NCBI GenBank assembly: GCA_963799455.1
Contig: CAWCXF010000006.1
Coordinates: 124,001-188,000 of the forward strand
Direction of reading: 5' to 3'
Source of the DNA: CAWCXF01 sp963799455
GTDB lineage: Bacteria > Pseudomonadota > Alphaproteobacteria > Rhodobacterales > Rhodobacteraceae
DNA length: 64,000 bases
In this document: positions 27,819-36,614 of the stretch, piece after piece
Numbering within the stretch: position 1 is the stretch's first letter
How the letters are laid out: every line of letters begins with the position of its first letter
Notes under the pieces: generated by a model
Told to the model about the DNA's origin: nothing
Seen by the model: the letters and a program-made list of their open reading frames with translations, nothing else
The model's database searches: none
Position numbers and translations under genes: made by a program

Positions 27819-29372
27819 ATGCCCGAGACCGAGCCCCAGACAGAGACCGAGCCCCAGACAGAGACCGAGCCCCGAGCGCATCCGATCCGGCTGAGGAACA
27901 CGCTCACCCGCAAGGTGGAGCCCTTCGTTCCCCTGGATCCGAAGAACGTGCGCCTCTACCTCTGCGGCCCCACGGTCTACGACCGCGCGCATCTGGGCAA
28001 CGCCCGCTCGGCGGTGGTCTTCGACGTGCTGTTCCGGCTCCTGCGCCACGTCTACGGGCCCGAGCACGTGACCTACGTGCGCAACATCACCGACATCGAC
28101 GACAAGATCATCGCCCGCGCGCAGGAGACCGGCCGGAGCGTCGAGGACATCACCGAGGAGACCATCCGCTGGTATCACGAGGACATGGACGCGCTGGGCT
28201 GCCTGCGCCCCACCCACGAGCCCCGCGCGACCGACTACCTGCCGCAGATGATCGCCATGACCCGTGCGCTGATCGAGCGCGGCCACGCCTACGAGGCGCA
28301 GGGCCACGTGCTCTTCTCGGTGTCCTCCTACGAGGCCTACGGCCGGCTCTCGGGCCGCTCGGTGGAGGACATGATCGCTGGCGCCCGCGTGGACGTGGCG
28401 CCCTACAAGCGCGATCCCATGGACTTCGTGCTGTGGAAGCCGTCGGGCGAGGGGCTGCCGGGCTGGCCCTCCCCCTGGGGCCGCGGCCGCCCCGGCTGGC
28501 ACATCGAGTGCTCGGCCATGGCACGCGACCTGCTGGGAGGCGCCTTCGACATCCACGGCGGGGGCTTGGACCTCCAGTTCCCCCACCACGAGAACGAGAT
28601 CGCGCAAAGCCGCTGCGCCCACCCCGACGAGGCCTTCGCGCAGGTGTGGATGCACAACGAGATGCTGATGGTGGACGGGCGGAAGATGTCCAAGAGCTTG
28701 GGCAACTTCTTTTACGCGAAGGATGTAGGCGTCGAGGTGTTTGATGCTGATGGAAAGCCCCAAGAAGCGTCAGATGTGCTTCCGGATGGTTGGCGGATGC
28801 GGGTTGCTAGTCGCTACGCGGTTCGTCTCTATCTTTTAACAACGCATTACCGAAAACCACTGAATTGGAAAAAAACTGGATTTGACGAGGCGGAGATGCG
28901 CCTCGCAAAGCTACGCTCAGCCTCTTGGCGTTCTCGGAGTTCGGCGAAGGCTGAAACCGATGCAAGGGCGATTGATGCGGTCGCCGACGATTTAAATACT
29001 CCACTGGCCCTCTCAACCCTCGATAGACTTATTGAGGACGGAAAGTTTTCCGAGCTAAGCTCATCAATGGACTTCCTAGGATTGTACCAGTTCGACTTTC
29101 GCCAGGCCGAGTTTAGTCAAGCCGATGAGTTAGAAAGCGCGGAGCGGAAATACTTTACCGATGCAGATACTTTGCGCGCCGATTGGTCGCAGAAGATAGA
29201 GTCTTTGCTGGCTGCCCGTCTCACCGCCCGCAAGAGCCATAGCTTCACCCGCGCCGACACGCTGCGGGACGGCATCACCGCGGCGGGAGTAGTCGTGAGG
29301 GATACCCCCGACGGCACCACTTGGGAGCTCACCCCCGACTTCGACCCCACCAAGTTGGAGGGAATTGAATGA
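27819..29372 (+). CDS. cysS: Cysteinyl-tRNA synthetase, mosaic
   Basis: 517 residues. Class I motifs are LYLCGPTVYDRAHLGNARS (HIGH equivalent) and DGRKMSKSLGN. Zinc ligands sit in LYLCGPT, GWHIECSAMA and FPHHENEIAQ. The N-terminus carries ETEPQT repeats from an 18-bp tandem repeat. From about 28705 to 29235 the DNA becomes much richer in A and T. The protein there holds an atypical ~28-residue stretch (VGVEVFDADGKPQEASDVLP) between KMSKS and LLTTHYRKPLNW. The frame is open throughout. The gene charges tRNA-Cys and should be essential, so the mosaic copy is probably functional. Confidence 0.92.
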   Translation: MPETEPQTETEPQTETEPRAHPIRLRNTLTRKVEPFVPLDPKNVRLYLCGPTVYDRAHLGNARSAVVFDVLFRLLRHVYGPEHVTYVRNITDIDDKIIARAQETGRSVEDITEETIRWYHEDMDALGCLRPTHEPRATDYLPQMIAMTRALIERGHAYEAQGHVLFSVSSYEAYGRLSGRSVEDMIAGARVDVAPYKRDPMDFVLWKPSGEGLPGWPSPWGRGRPGWHIECSAMARDLLGGAFDIHGGGLDLQFPHHENEIAQSRCAHPDEAFAQVWMHNEMLMVDGRKMSKSLGNFFYAKDVGVEVFDADGKPQEASDVLPDGWRMRVASRYAVRLYLLTTHYRKPLNWKKTGFDEAEMRLAKLRSASWRSRSSAKAETDARAIDAVADDLNTPLALSTLDRLIEDGKFSELSSSMDFLGLYQFDFRQAEFSQADELESAERKYFTDADTLRADWSQKIESLLAARLTARKSHSFTRADTLRDGITAAGVVVRDTPDGTTWELTPDFDPTKLEGIE

Positions 29373-29390
29373 CCGCCCCTCGCCACGCCG

Positions 29391-29590
29391 TCCCGGCCTC
29401 GAGCCGGGACCTCGATCGTTGGCGTGGGCCGGTGGTCATCATCCTGGCCCAACCCCGCACCGAGACGCATGAACTCGACGATTGCCGTCAGACTTCGATG
29501 GTCGAGGCCCCGGCTCGAGGCCGGGGCGCGGTGTCTCCAGGTGTCGAGCCGAGCGCTCGATCGGTCGGAGCCCCGGGTCGAGCCCGGGGC
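29391..29590. repeat. Three palindromic REP-like elements in the cysS-cimA gap
   Basis: Three related inverted repeats at 29391-29409, 29507-29527 and 29570-29590. Each has a 7-8 bp GC stem around a tcgag-type loop, for example gccccggctcgaggccgggg. This is the short palindrome type often scattered between alphaproteobacterial genes. It could form mRNA hairpins between the two genes. Confidence 0.75.
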
Positions 29591-29610
29591 GTCGGGCGAG
29601 GGGGCGACCG

Positions 29611-31479
29611 ATGGAGCGCCTGAGCCTCTACGACACCACCCTGCGCGACGGCCAGCAGACGCAGGGCGTCCAGTTCTCCGTGCAGGAGAAGCAGCGGATC
29701 GCGGCTCTCTTGGACGCGCTCGGCGTGGACTACGTGGAGGGCGGCTGGCCCGGCGCGAACCCGACCGACAGCGCGTTCTTCGAGGCGGCGCCGAAGATGC
29801 GTCCGACGCTCGCGGCGTTCGGGATGACGAAGCGGCCCGGCCGGTCGGCCGAGAACGACCCCACCCTGGCCTCGGTGCTCGACGCCGGCACGCCGGCCGT
29901 CTGCCTCGTCGGCAAGGCGCACGACTTCCACGTCCGCGCGGCGCTCGGCATCGGGCTGGGCGAGAACGTCGAGGCGATCCGCGCCTCGATCGCCCACTGC
30001 GTGGCGCGGGGGCGCGAGGCGCTCTTCGACGCCGAGCACTTCTTCGACGGCCACGCCTCCGATCCCCCCTACGCGCTCGACTGCCTGCGCGCCGCGCAGG
30101 ACGCGGGCGCGCGGTGGATCGTGCTGTGCGACACCAACGGCGGCACGCTGCCGGGGCGGATCGGGGAGGTCGTGGGCCAGGTGATCGCGGCCGGCATCCC
30201 CGGCGAGCGGCTCGGGATCCACACCCACGACGACACCGGCCAGGCGGTCGCGGGCGCACTGATGGCCGTCGAGGCGGGCGCGCGCCAGATCCAGGGCACG
30301 CTGGGAGGCTTGGGCGAGCGCTGCGGCAACGCCGACCTCGTGACGCTGATCCCGACGCTGCTCCTCAAGGAGCCCTACACCTCGCGCTTCACCACGGGCG
30401 TCACCTCCGACGCGCTGGCCACCCTCACCCGCGTGAGCCGCACGCTTGACGACATCCTCAACCGCGTGTCGCGGCGCGCGGCGCCCTACGTGGGCGCCTC
30501 GGCCTTCGCCCACAAGGCGGGGCTGCACGCCAGCGCCATCCTCAAGGATCCCACGACCTACGAGCACGTCGCGCCCGAGGCCGTCGGCAACGAGCGCGTC
30601 GTGCCGATGTCGAACCAGGCGGGGCGCTCGAACCTCGTGCGCAGGCTTGCCGAGGCCGGGCTGGAGGTGGCGCGCGACGACCCCGCGCTGCCGCGCATCC
30701 TCGACGTGGTGAAGGCGCGCGAGGCGCAAGGCTACGCCTACGACACCGCGCAGGCGTCCTTCGAGCTGGTCGCGCGCGCCGAGCTGGGGCGCTTGGCGGC
30801 CCCCTTCGAGGTCGAGCGCTACCGCGTCACCGTCGAGCGGCGGCGCGACGCCAAGGGCCGCGTGGCGAGCCACTCCGAGGCCGTCGTCGCCGTGCGGATC
30901 GGCGCCGAGCGGATGATGTCGGCGAGCGAGTCCGTGGATGCCGACGGCGCCGACGCCGGCCCCGTCAACGCGCTCGCCCAGGCGCTGGTGAAGGATCTGG
31001 GCCCCTATCAGGCGCTCATCGCGGACATGCGGCTGGTGGACTTCAAGGTCCGCATCACCGACGGCGGCACCGAGGCCGTCACCCGCGTCGTCATCGACAG
31101 CACGGACGGCGCCGGACGGCGCTGGTCCACCGTCGGCGTGAGCGCCAACGTCATCGACGCGAGCTTCGAGGCGCTCGTCGACGCGATGACCTGGAAGCTG
31201 ATCCGCGACGGGGCCGGCAGCGGCCGGAGCGCCGGCGGCGGCCGGGATGCCGGGAGCAGCCGGGGCGCCGCCACGACGGCGACGGCGGCATCCGAACCGG
31301 GAGCCGCGCTCGGATCGCGGTCCGCGCTCGGACCGCGGGATGGGGCCGAAGGGATGTCCGGGGATGGGACGCCAGCCGGGGCCGGCCGGGCATCGGCGCC
31401 GGGACCGGCCGTCGAGGAGGGATCGCACGCGGCGGGCGCGTCTGATCCGGTGGCCGCGCCGGCTCGGGCGCGGTCGTGA
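29611..31479 (+). CDS. cimA: Citramalate synthase
   Basis: 622 residues from the ATG at 29611. The DRE-TIM metallolyase domain begins LYDTTLRDGQQTQGV, with IHTHDDTGQAVAGAL (metal ligands) and GTLGGLGERCGNADL. The C-terminal regulatory LeuA dimer domain (about 400-535) includes FKVRITDGGTEAVTRVV. CimA condenses pyruvate and acetyl-CoA to citramalate, the threonine-independent route to isoleucine. The last ~85 residues are Gly/Ala/Ser-rich low complexity and look like an added tail. It follows cysS and precedes a phytoene synthase-like gene, the normal Rhodobacterales order. Confidence 0.92.
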   Translation: MERLSLYDTTLRDGQQTQGVQFSVQEKQRIAALLDALGVDYVEGGWPGANPTDSAFFEAAPKMRPTLAAFGMTKRPGRSAENDPTLASVLDAGTPAVCLVGKAHDFHVRAALGIGLGENVEAIRASIAHCVARGREALFDAEHFFDGHASDPPYALDCLRAAQDAGARWIVLCDTNGGTLPGRIGEVVGQVIAAGIPGERLGIHTHDDTGQAVAGALMAVEAGARQIQGTLGGLGERCGNADLVTLIPTLLLKEPYTSRFTTGVTSDALATLTRVSRTLDDILNRVSRRAAPYVGASAFAHKAGLHASAILKDPTTYEHVAPEAVGNERVVPMSNQAGRSNLVRRLAEAGLEVARDDPALPRILDVVKAREAQGYAYDTAQASFELVARAELGRLAAPFEVERYRVTVERRRDAKGRVASHSEAVVAVRIGAERMMSASESVDADGADAGPVNALAQALVKDLGPYQALIADMRLVDFKVRITDGGTEAVTRVVIDSTDGAGRRWSTVGVSANVIDASFEALVDAMTWKLIRDGAGSGRSAGGGRDAGSSRGAATTATAASEPGAALGSRSALGPRDGAEGMSGDGTPAGAGRASAPGPAVEEGSHAAGASDPVAAPARARS

Positions 31480-31540
31480 CCTCGCGGCGGGCGGGCGCGG
31501 CGGGCGGCTTGGCGGGGCCCGCGGGGAGCCGGTCCCCGGC

Positions 31541-32302
31541 GTGAGCCTCGCGGCCTGCGCCGCCCTCGTCGAGCGCGGCGACCCCGACCGGCATCTCGCG
31601 GTCATGGCCGCACGCCCGGAGGCGCGCGCGCGGCTCCTGCCGATCTACGCCCTCAACGTCGAGGTGTCGCGCGCGCCTTGGGTGACGCGGGAGCCGATGA
31701 TCGCCGCGATGCGGCTGCAGTGGTGGCGCGACGTGCTGGACGAGATCGCCGAGGGGCGCGAGGTGCGCCGGCACGAGGTCGCCACGCCCTTGGCCGGGGT
31801 GCTCGACCCCGAGGGCGCGCGCGCGCTCGACGCCGCCGTCGCCGCCCGCCTGCGGGACGCGCAGGCCGAGCCGTTCGAGGACCAGGCCGCGCTCGACGCC
31901 TATCTGGAGGGGACGGCCGGGACGCTCCTGTGGGTCGCCGCGCGGGCTCTCGGTGCCGGGGAGGGCGAGGGCGCGGCGCGGGAGGCGGGCTACGCGCAGG
32001 GCCTCGCCAACTGGCTCCGGGCGATCCCGGCGCTCGAGGCGCGCGGCCGCCGGCCGCTCGTCGACGCGCGCCCCGATGCCGTGGCCGCGCTGGCCCGGCG
32101 GGGCCTGGAGCGGCTGGCCCGGGCCCGCCGCGCCGGCGTGCCGCGCGAGGCGCGCCCGGCGATGCTCGCCGTCTGGCGCGCCGGCCCCGTGCTTCGGCGC
32201 GCCGCCGCCGAGCCGCGACGGGTGGCGGAGGGGGCCCTGGACGGATCGGAGTTCGCGCGGCGCGGCACTCTGCTGCTGAGGGCGGCAACGGGGCGCTGGT
32301 AG
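31541..32302 (+). CDS. Squalene/phytoene synthase family protein
   Basis: 253 residues from a GTG at 31541. Family features: PIYALNVEVSRAPWVTREPM, AAMRLQWWRDVLDEI and DAYLEGTAGTLLWVAARAL, then YAQGLANWLRAIPALEARGR. The Asp-rich metal motifs of true prenyl synthases are weak, as in the shorter alphaproteobacterial branch (NDUFAF6-like). It may therefore assist complex I assembly rather than make phytoene. It is 61 bp after cimA, probably co-transcribed. Confidence 0.82.
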   Translation: MSLAACAALVERGDPDRHLAVMAARPEARARLLPIYALNVEVSRAPWVTREPMIAAMRLQWWRDVLDEIAEGREVRRHEVATPLAGVLDPEGARALDAAVAARLRDAQAEPFEDQAALDAYLEGTAGTLLWVAARALGAGEGEGAAREAGYAQGLANWLRAIPALEARGRRPLVDARPDAVAALARRGLERLARARRAGVPREARPAMLAVWRAGPVLRRAAAEPRRVAEGALDGSEFARRGTLLLRAATGRW

Positions 32303-32314
32303 GGCCGCGGGGGT

Positions 32315-32337
32315 CCGGGGGCCTCGCAGGCCCCCGG
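32315..32337. terminator. Bidirectional hairpin terminator
   Basis: A perfect 10-bp stem (ccgggggcct / aggcccccgg) with a 3-nt loop, placed 12 bp past the phytoene synthase-like gene. It separates that gene from the convergent MFS gene. Confidence 0.65.
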
Positions 32338-32345
32338 GCGGGGGT

Positions 32346-33575
32346 CTAGGGGGCGGCAGCCCCCCGAGGGCGCCGCAGCGCCAGCCACACCAGCGCGCCC
32401 CCTGCCAGCGCCAGGAACGGCGCCATGGCGAGGTTGACCGCCGTCCACCCCTGCACCACGCCGCTGCCCGCGCAGTTCATCAGGCCGCCCGAGGCGAGCG
32501 AGGCCACGGTGACGAAGCCGAACACCAGCAGGTCGTTGAGCCCCTGCATGCGCCCTCGCTCCTCGGGCCGGTGGGCGCCCGCGAGCATCGAGGTGGCGCC
32601 GATGAAGCCGAAGTTCCAGCCGATCCCGAGGAGCACGAGGGCCGCGAAGAAGTGGGGCAGCGCGACCCCCGTGAGGGCCATGGCCGCGGCGCCCGCGAGG
32701 ATGGCGAGCCCCACGGCGACGATGCGCGGGGCGCCGAAGCGCGCGATCAGGTGGCCGGTGAAGAAGGAGGGGGCGAACATGGCGAGCACGTGGGCGGACA
32801 CCACGTCGGCCGCGTCGGCCTTGGCGAGGCCGACGCCCACCACCGCGAGCGGGGTCGAGGTCATGACGAGGTTCATCAGCGCGTAGCTCACCATCGCGCA
32901 GATCACCGCGACGCGGATGCGCGGCACGGCCAGGAGCGCGCCGAGCGAGCGGCCGCGCGGGGCGCCCGCGTGCGGGGCGGGGGGCTTGGGGATGTCGAGG
33001 AGCACGAAGAGCCCCATGCCGAGGAGGTTGATGGCCGCGGCCGCCGCGTAGGCGCCGAGGAAGGGCACCGAGGCCGCGTCCACCGTCACCTTGACGAGCT
33101 GCGGCCCGATCAGCGCCGAGACGAGGCCGCCCGCCATGACGTAGGAGATGGCCTTGGGGCGGAAGGCGTCGGACGCGGTGTCGGTCGCGGCGAAGCGGTA
33201 GAAGCCCTGCGCGCTCATGTAGATGCCGGTGAGGTAGGAGCCCGCGAGCAAAAGCCCGAAGGAGCCCTCGATCAGCCCCCAGGCGCCGACGACGGCGCCC
33301 GCGAGCCCGCCCGCTGAGCCGACGAGGAAGCCCGGCGCGCGCCCGAGGCGCTGCATGACGGCCGAGAGCCACGGCGCGGTGGTCATCGAGCCGAACACGA
33401 TCATCGAGATCGGCAGGGTGGCGAGGCAGGGGTTGGGCGCGAGGCTCTGGCCCGCGAGCCCGCCGATGGTGAAGATCATGGTGATCTGGGAGCCGAGCAC
33501 CGCCTGGGCCGCGACCAGCACCCACACGTTGCGCCGCGCGCGGGCGTCGGGGGCGGAGAGGGCGGCCGCGGTCAT
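32346..33575 (-). CDS. Major facilitator superfamily transporter
   Basis: 409 residues with about 12 hydrophobic segments. The loop after helix 2 reads MQRLGRAPGFLVGSAGG (MFS A-motif-like). A central cytoplasmic loop lies near residue 200 (LDIPKPPAPHAGAPRGRS). No residue pattern fixes the substrate. It begins 9 bp after the cobB stop on the same strand and could be read with it, though no link to cobalamin is evident. Confidence 0.88.
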   Translation of the reverse strand: MTAAALSAPDARARRNVWVLVAAQAVLGSQITMIFTIGGLAGQSLAPNPCLATLPISMIVFGSMTTAPWLSAVMQRLGRAPGFLVGSAGGLAGAVVGAWGLIEGSFGLLLAGSYLTGIYMSAQGFYRFAATDTASDAFRPKAISYVMAGGLVSALIGPQLVKVTVDAASVPFLGAYAAAAAINLLGMGLFVLLDIPKPPAPHAGAPRGRSLGALLAVPRIRVAVICAMVSYALMNLVMTSTPLAVVGVGLAKADAADVVSAHVLAMFAPSFFTGHLIARFGAPRIVAVGLAILAGAAAMALTGVALPHFFAALVLLGIGWNFGFIGATSMLAGAHRPEERGRMQGLNDLLVFGFVTVASLASGGLMNCAGSGVVQGWTAVNLAMAPFLALAGGALVWLALRRPRGAAAP

Positions 33576-33584
33576 GGCCCCGCC

Positions 33585-34880
33585 CTACACCGGCGCGCCG
33601 CGCGAGGGAACGCGCTCGATGAGGTGCAGGAAGGAGCCGCGCACGCGGCCCGAGGCGAGGCCAGCGGCGCCGAGGTCGCGCCCTTCGGCGTCGCGGGCGA
33701 GGGCCATCGGCGGGCCGTCCTCGCGCAGCGTCGTGGCGAAGTGGAACTCGTGGGCGGCGTGGGCGCCTTCGAGCGGCCCCGACAGCACGGACGCCTCGCG
33801 GTAGCCCAGATGCAGCCGGCGCGCGGCGAAGGAGGTCTCGAGCGGCACGAGCCCCAGCATGGCGTGGCGCCGACCGTCCGCGTCGATCAGCCCCTCGCCC
33901 AGCGCCATGTAGCCGCCGCACTCGCCGTGGATGTCGGCCGTGAGGGCGGCGCGGCGCATCCCCTCGCGGAACCGCGACGCGGCGGCGAGGCGGCCGGCGT
34001 GCAGCTCCGGATAGCCGCCCGGCAGGATCACCAGGTCGGCGTCCGCGCGGGGCGGCTCGTCGGCGAGCGGCGAAAAGGGGAGGATCTCGGCGCCCGCGTC
34101 GCGCCACCCGGCCAGGACGTGCGGATAGGCGAAGGAGAAGGCGGCGTCGCGGGCGATGGCGATGCGCTGCGCCGGCGGCTTCGGGGCGCGCCGCCGGGGC
34201 GGCGGTTCGGGCAGCGGCCGGGCCAGCGCCGCCAGGGCGTCGAGATCGACGGCCTCGGCCACGGCCTCGGCGGCCGCGGCGAGGAAGGCGTCGAGGTCGG
34301 GGCGCTCCCCGGCCGGGACGAGCCCGAGATGGCGCGAGGGGTGCGCGAGGCCGGCGCGACGCGGCAGGGCGCCGAGCACCGGGGGGCCGCAGGCGAGGGC
34401 GCGGCGCAGCATCCGCTCGTGGCGCGCGCTGCCCACCCGGTTGAGGATCACGCCCGCGACCCCGACGCCCGGGTCGTGGCGCGCGAAGCCCGCCACCAGC
34501 GGCGCCACCGACTGCGCCATGCGCGCCGCGTCCACCACCAGCACCACCGGCAGCCCGAGGATCCGCGCCAAATCCGCCGTGGCCCCGCGCCCGTCGGGCG
34601 GCGCCCCGTCGAAGAGGCCCATCGCCCCCTCGACCAAGAGGAGCCCCGGCCCGGCGGCGAGCCCCCGGACGCGCCCGGGCGCCATCGCCCAGGCGTCGAG
34701 GTTGGGGCAGGGGCGCCCCGTCGCGGCCTCGTGGAAGCGCGGGTCGATGTAGTCGGGCCCCGACTTGGCGCCGCGCACGGGCACGCCCCGGCGGGCCATC
34801 GCGCCCAGGAGCCCGAGCGTCACCGTGGTCTTGCCCGCGCCCGAGGAGGGCGCCGAGACGATCAGGCCGCGGCCGCTCAT
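33585..34880 (-). CDS. cobB: Cobyrinate a,c-diamide synthase
   Basis: 431 residues. The N-terminal dethiobiotin-synthetase-like ATPase domain begins LIVSAPSSGAGKTTVTLGLL and has KSGPDYIDPRFHEAATGRPC. The C-terminal type I glutamine amidotransferase domain carries ILPGGYPELHAG, the nucleophile Cys in ADIHGECGGYMALGEG and a terminal His in GSFLHLIE. It amidates side chains a and c of (hydrogeno)cobyrinic acid. It is part of a cobalamin cluster split over both strands. Confidence 0.93.
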   Translation of the reverse strand: MSGRGLIVSAPSSGAGKTTVTLGLLGAMARRGVPVRGAKSGPDYIDPRFHEAATGRPCPNLDAWAMAPGRVRGLAAGPGLLLVEGAMGLFDGAPPDGRGATADLARILGLPVVLVVDAARMAQSVAPLVAGFARHDPGVGVAGVILNRVGSARHERMLRRALACGPPVLGALPRRAGLAHPSRHLGLVPAGERPDLDAFLAAAAEAVAEAVDLDALAALARPLPEPPPRRRAPKPPAQRIAIARDAAFSFAYPHVLAGWRDAGAEILPFSPLADEPPRADADLVILPGGYPELHAGRLAAASRFREGMRRAALTADIHGECGGYMALGEGLIDADGRRHAMLGLVPLETSFAARRLHLGYREASVLSGPLEGAHAAHEFHFATTLREDGPPMALARDAEGRDLGAAGLASGRVRGSFLHLIERVPSRGAPV

Positions 34881-35448
34881 CGCGCGACCGGGCCGCCCGG
34901 AGCGTCGTCCGACGCCGGGCCGTCACGGCCGGGCGCGGCGACGAGGAGGGCCGCGCCGGCGCGATCCTGACCGGACGGCAGGGGCGCGCGCACCGAGGCT
35001 GCGGAGAGCGGGCGCCCACGCGTCGTCCGCGGCCGTCGATCGGGCCGGGCGATGCGACCGGCAACGCCGTCGCGCGAGGATCCGGGCGACCGAGGAGGCC
35101 CCGGCCCGCCGTCACGCCCCGGCCCGCCGTCACGCCCCGGCCCGCCGTCACGCCCCGGCGGGCTCCACGATCCCGCCTCTCCCGCCCGGTCGTCGATGGG
35201 GATGCCGGCGCGCGCCTCACGGGCCTCCGGCCATGCCGCCGAGCCGGCGCCGAGCGCCCCGCTCGCGGGCGGGCCATCGGCGGGACCGCGGGTCGCCGGC
35301 CGGCCGCGCCCCGCCGGCCCGCGACGCGCCGGGCGCGCGCCCCAGGCGTGACGAGGGCCGCCGCGGCGCGGGGCGCCGCGACCCGTCGGAGCGGCAGGCC
35401 GGGCCGACGATCTCGGCGCCGCCGCCGTGCGGAGCGACGGCGCCGCGG
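34881..35448. other. 568-bp gap between cobB and cobA without a gene
   Basis: I see no gene. The stretch is extremely GC-rich with long open frames on both strands that read as Arg/Pro/Gly/Ala low complexity. It contains an 18-bp tandem repeat at 35101-35154. Confidence 0.5.
35101..35154. repeat. Tandem repeat, 18-bp unit x3
   Basis: Three perfect copies of ccggcccgccgtcacgcc, with partial copies on both sides, in the cobB-cobA gap. Confidence 0.9.
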
Positions 35449-36279
35449 TCACGCCGATTCGGCCGGACGGCCGCGGCCGAGCGGGTCGGCGTCGCGCGGC
35501 CGCGCGCCCGAGAGCCAGTCGAGCGCGCGGCGCATCAGCACCGCGCGGCCGACGCAGATCACCGCCGGGGGCTCCAGGCCGCTCGCCTCGGCGTCGAGGG
35601 CCGCGCGCTCCAGCGTCGTCTCGAGCACCGTCTGGGCGCGGAGCGTGGCGCTGCCCACGATCGCCACCGGATCGGCCGGGTCGCGCCCGCCCTCGATCAG
35701 CCGCCGCGCGATCACGGCGAGGTGCTTCATCCCCATGTAGATCACCACCACCTCCGAGCCGCGCCCGATGGCCTGCCAGTCGAGCGAGGTCGCCCCGCCC
35801 GACTGGTCGTGGCCGGTGACGAAGGTGACGGACTGGTTCACGTCGCGGTGCGTCACCGGGATGCCGGCGTAGGCGAGCCCGCCGATCCCGGCGGTGATGC
35901 CCGGCACGACGCGGATCGGCACGCCGTGCTGCACGAGCGCCTGCGCCTCCTCGCCGCCGCGGCCGAAGACGAACGGGTCGCCCCCCTTGAGGCGCAGCAC
36001 GCGGCGCCCCGCGCGCGCCAGCTCCACCAGCCTGAGCGAGATGTCGCGCTGGAGGGCCGAGGGCTTGCCGCCGCGCTTGCCGGCGTGGATCCGCTCGGCC
36101 CGCGGCGCCCAGTCGAGGATGCGGCCGTCCACCAGCGCGTCGTGAACGACGACGTCGGCCTGACCCAGCGCGTTGGCGGCGTGCAGCGTCAGCAGCCCCG
36201 GATCGCCGGGCCCCGCGCCGCACAGCCACACCCATCCGGGCTCCAGGACCGGCCAGTCATGGGGGGGCAGGGCGCGCAT
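35449..36279 (-). CDS. cobA: Uroporphyrinogen-III C-methyltransferase
   Basis: 276 residues. Tetrapyrrole methylase motifs: VWLCGAGPGDPGLLTLHAAN, VVHDALVDGRIL, RVLRLKGGDPFVFGRGGEEA, VVPGITAGIGGLAYAGIPVT, VTGHDQSGG and VVIYMGMKHL. Stand-alone SUMT (no CysG dehydrogenase part). It methylates uroporphyrinogen III to precorrin-2, the branch point to cobalamin and siroheme. It is divergent from cbiD and on the strand of cobB. Confidence 0.95.
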   Translation of the reverse strand: MRALPPHDWPVLEPGWVWLCGAGPGDPGLLTLHAANALGQADVVVHDALVDGRILDWAPRAERIHAGKRGGKPSALQRDISLRLVELARAGRRVLRLKGGDPFVFGRGGEEAQALVQHGVPIRVVPGITAGIGGLAYAGIPVTHRDVNQSVTFVTGHDQSGGATSLDWQAIGRGSEVVVIYMGMKHLAVIARRLIEGGRDPADPVAIVGSATLRAQTVLETTLERAALDAEASGLEPPAVICVGRAVLMRRALDWLSGARPRDADPLGRGRPAESA

Positions 36280-36614
36280 GTCCCCTCATGCCACCGTGCG
36301 GCGCGCGGCGAAAGCGGGCGCGCGACGCGCGGAGGCGTCCGCGCGACCGGGGCCGGGCCGGCGGGCGGCGCGGCCCGTCCGCCCGCCGCGGAGGGTGACG
36401 AGGCGCCGTCGGGCGGCGCGGCCCGTCCGCCCGACGCGGGCGTCGTCCGCGCCGGGTCTCCGCGGTCGGGCTCGGCCCTCGCGGGGACGCGCTCGGCCCT
36501 CGCGGGGACGCGCGAGGCCCAGGGCCGCCGCCGACCTGCGGCCGACCTGCCGACGGGGCCCGTGCGCGCCGGCCCCGGCTTGGCCCCGCGCGCCCACGCG
36601 CCTATGCTCCGGCC
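36280..36614. other. 335-bp divergent gap cobA / cbiD
   Basis: No gene seen. It should hold both promoters. Imperfect direct repeats: a ~24-bp block with gggcggcgcggcccgtccgc occurs twice (about 36360 and 36413). A 21-bp block with ggccctcgcggggacgcg also occurs twice (about 36475-36516). No cobalamin riboswitch B12-box was recognised. Confidence 0.4.

Noticed and set aside
31541..32302. Carotenoid gene cluster
   Set aside because: Only one short phytoene/squalene synthase-like gene is present, in the conserved cysS-cimA position, with weak metal motifs and no crt neighbours.
33585..36614. Cobalamin riboswitch upstream of cob genes
   Set aside because: I searched the divergent gap by eye for a B12-box and the usual helices and found only direct repeats. 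Eye search can miss a diverged one.
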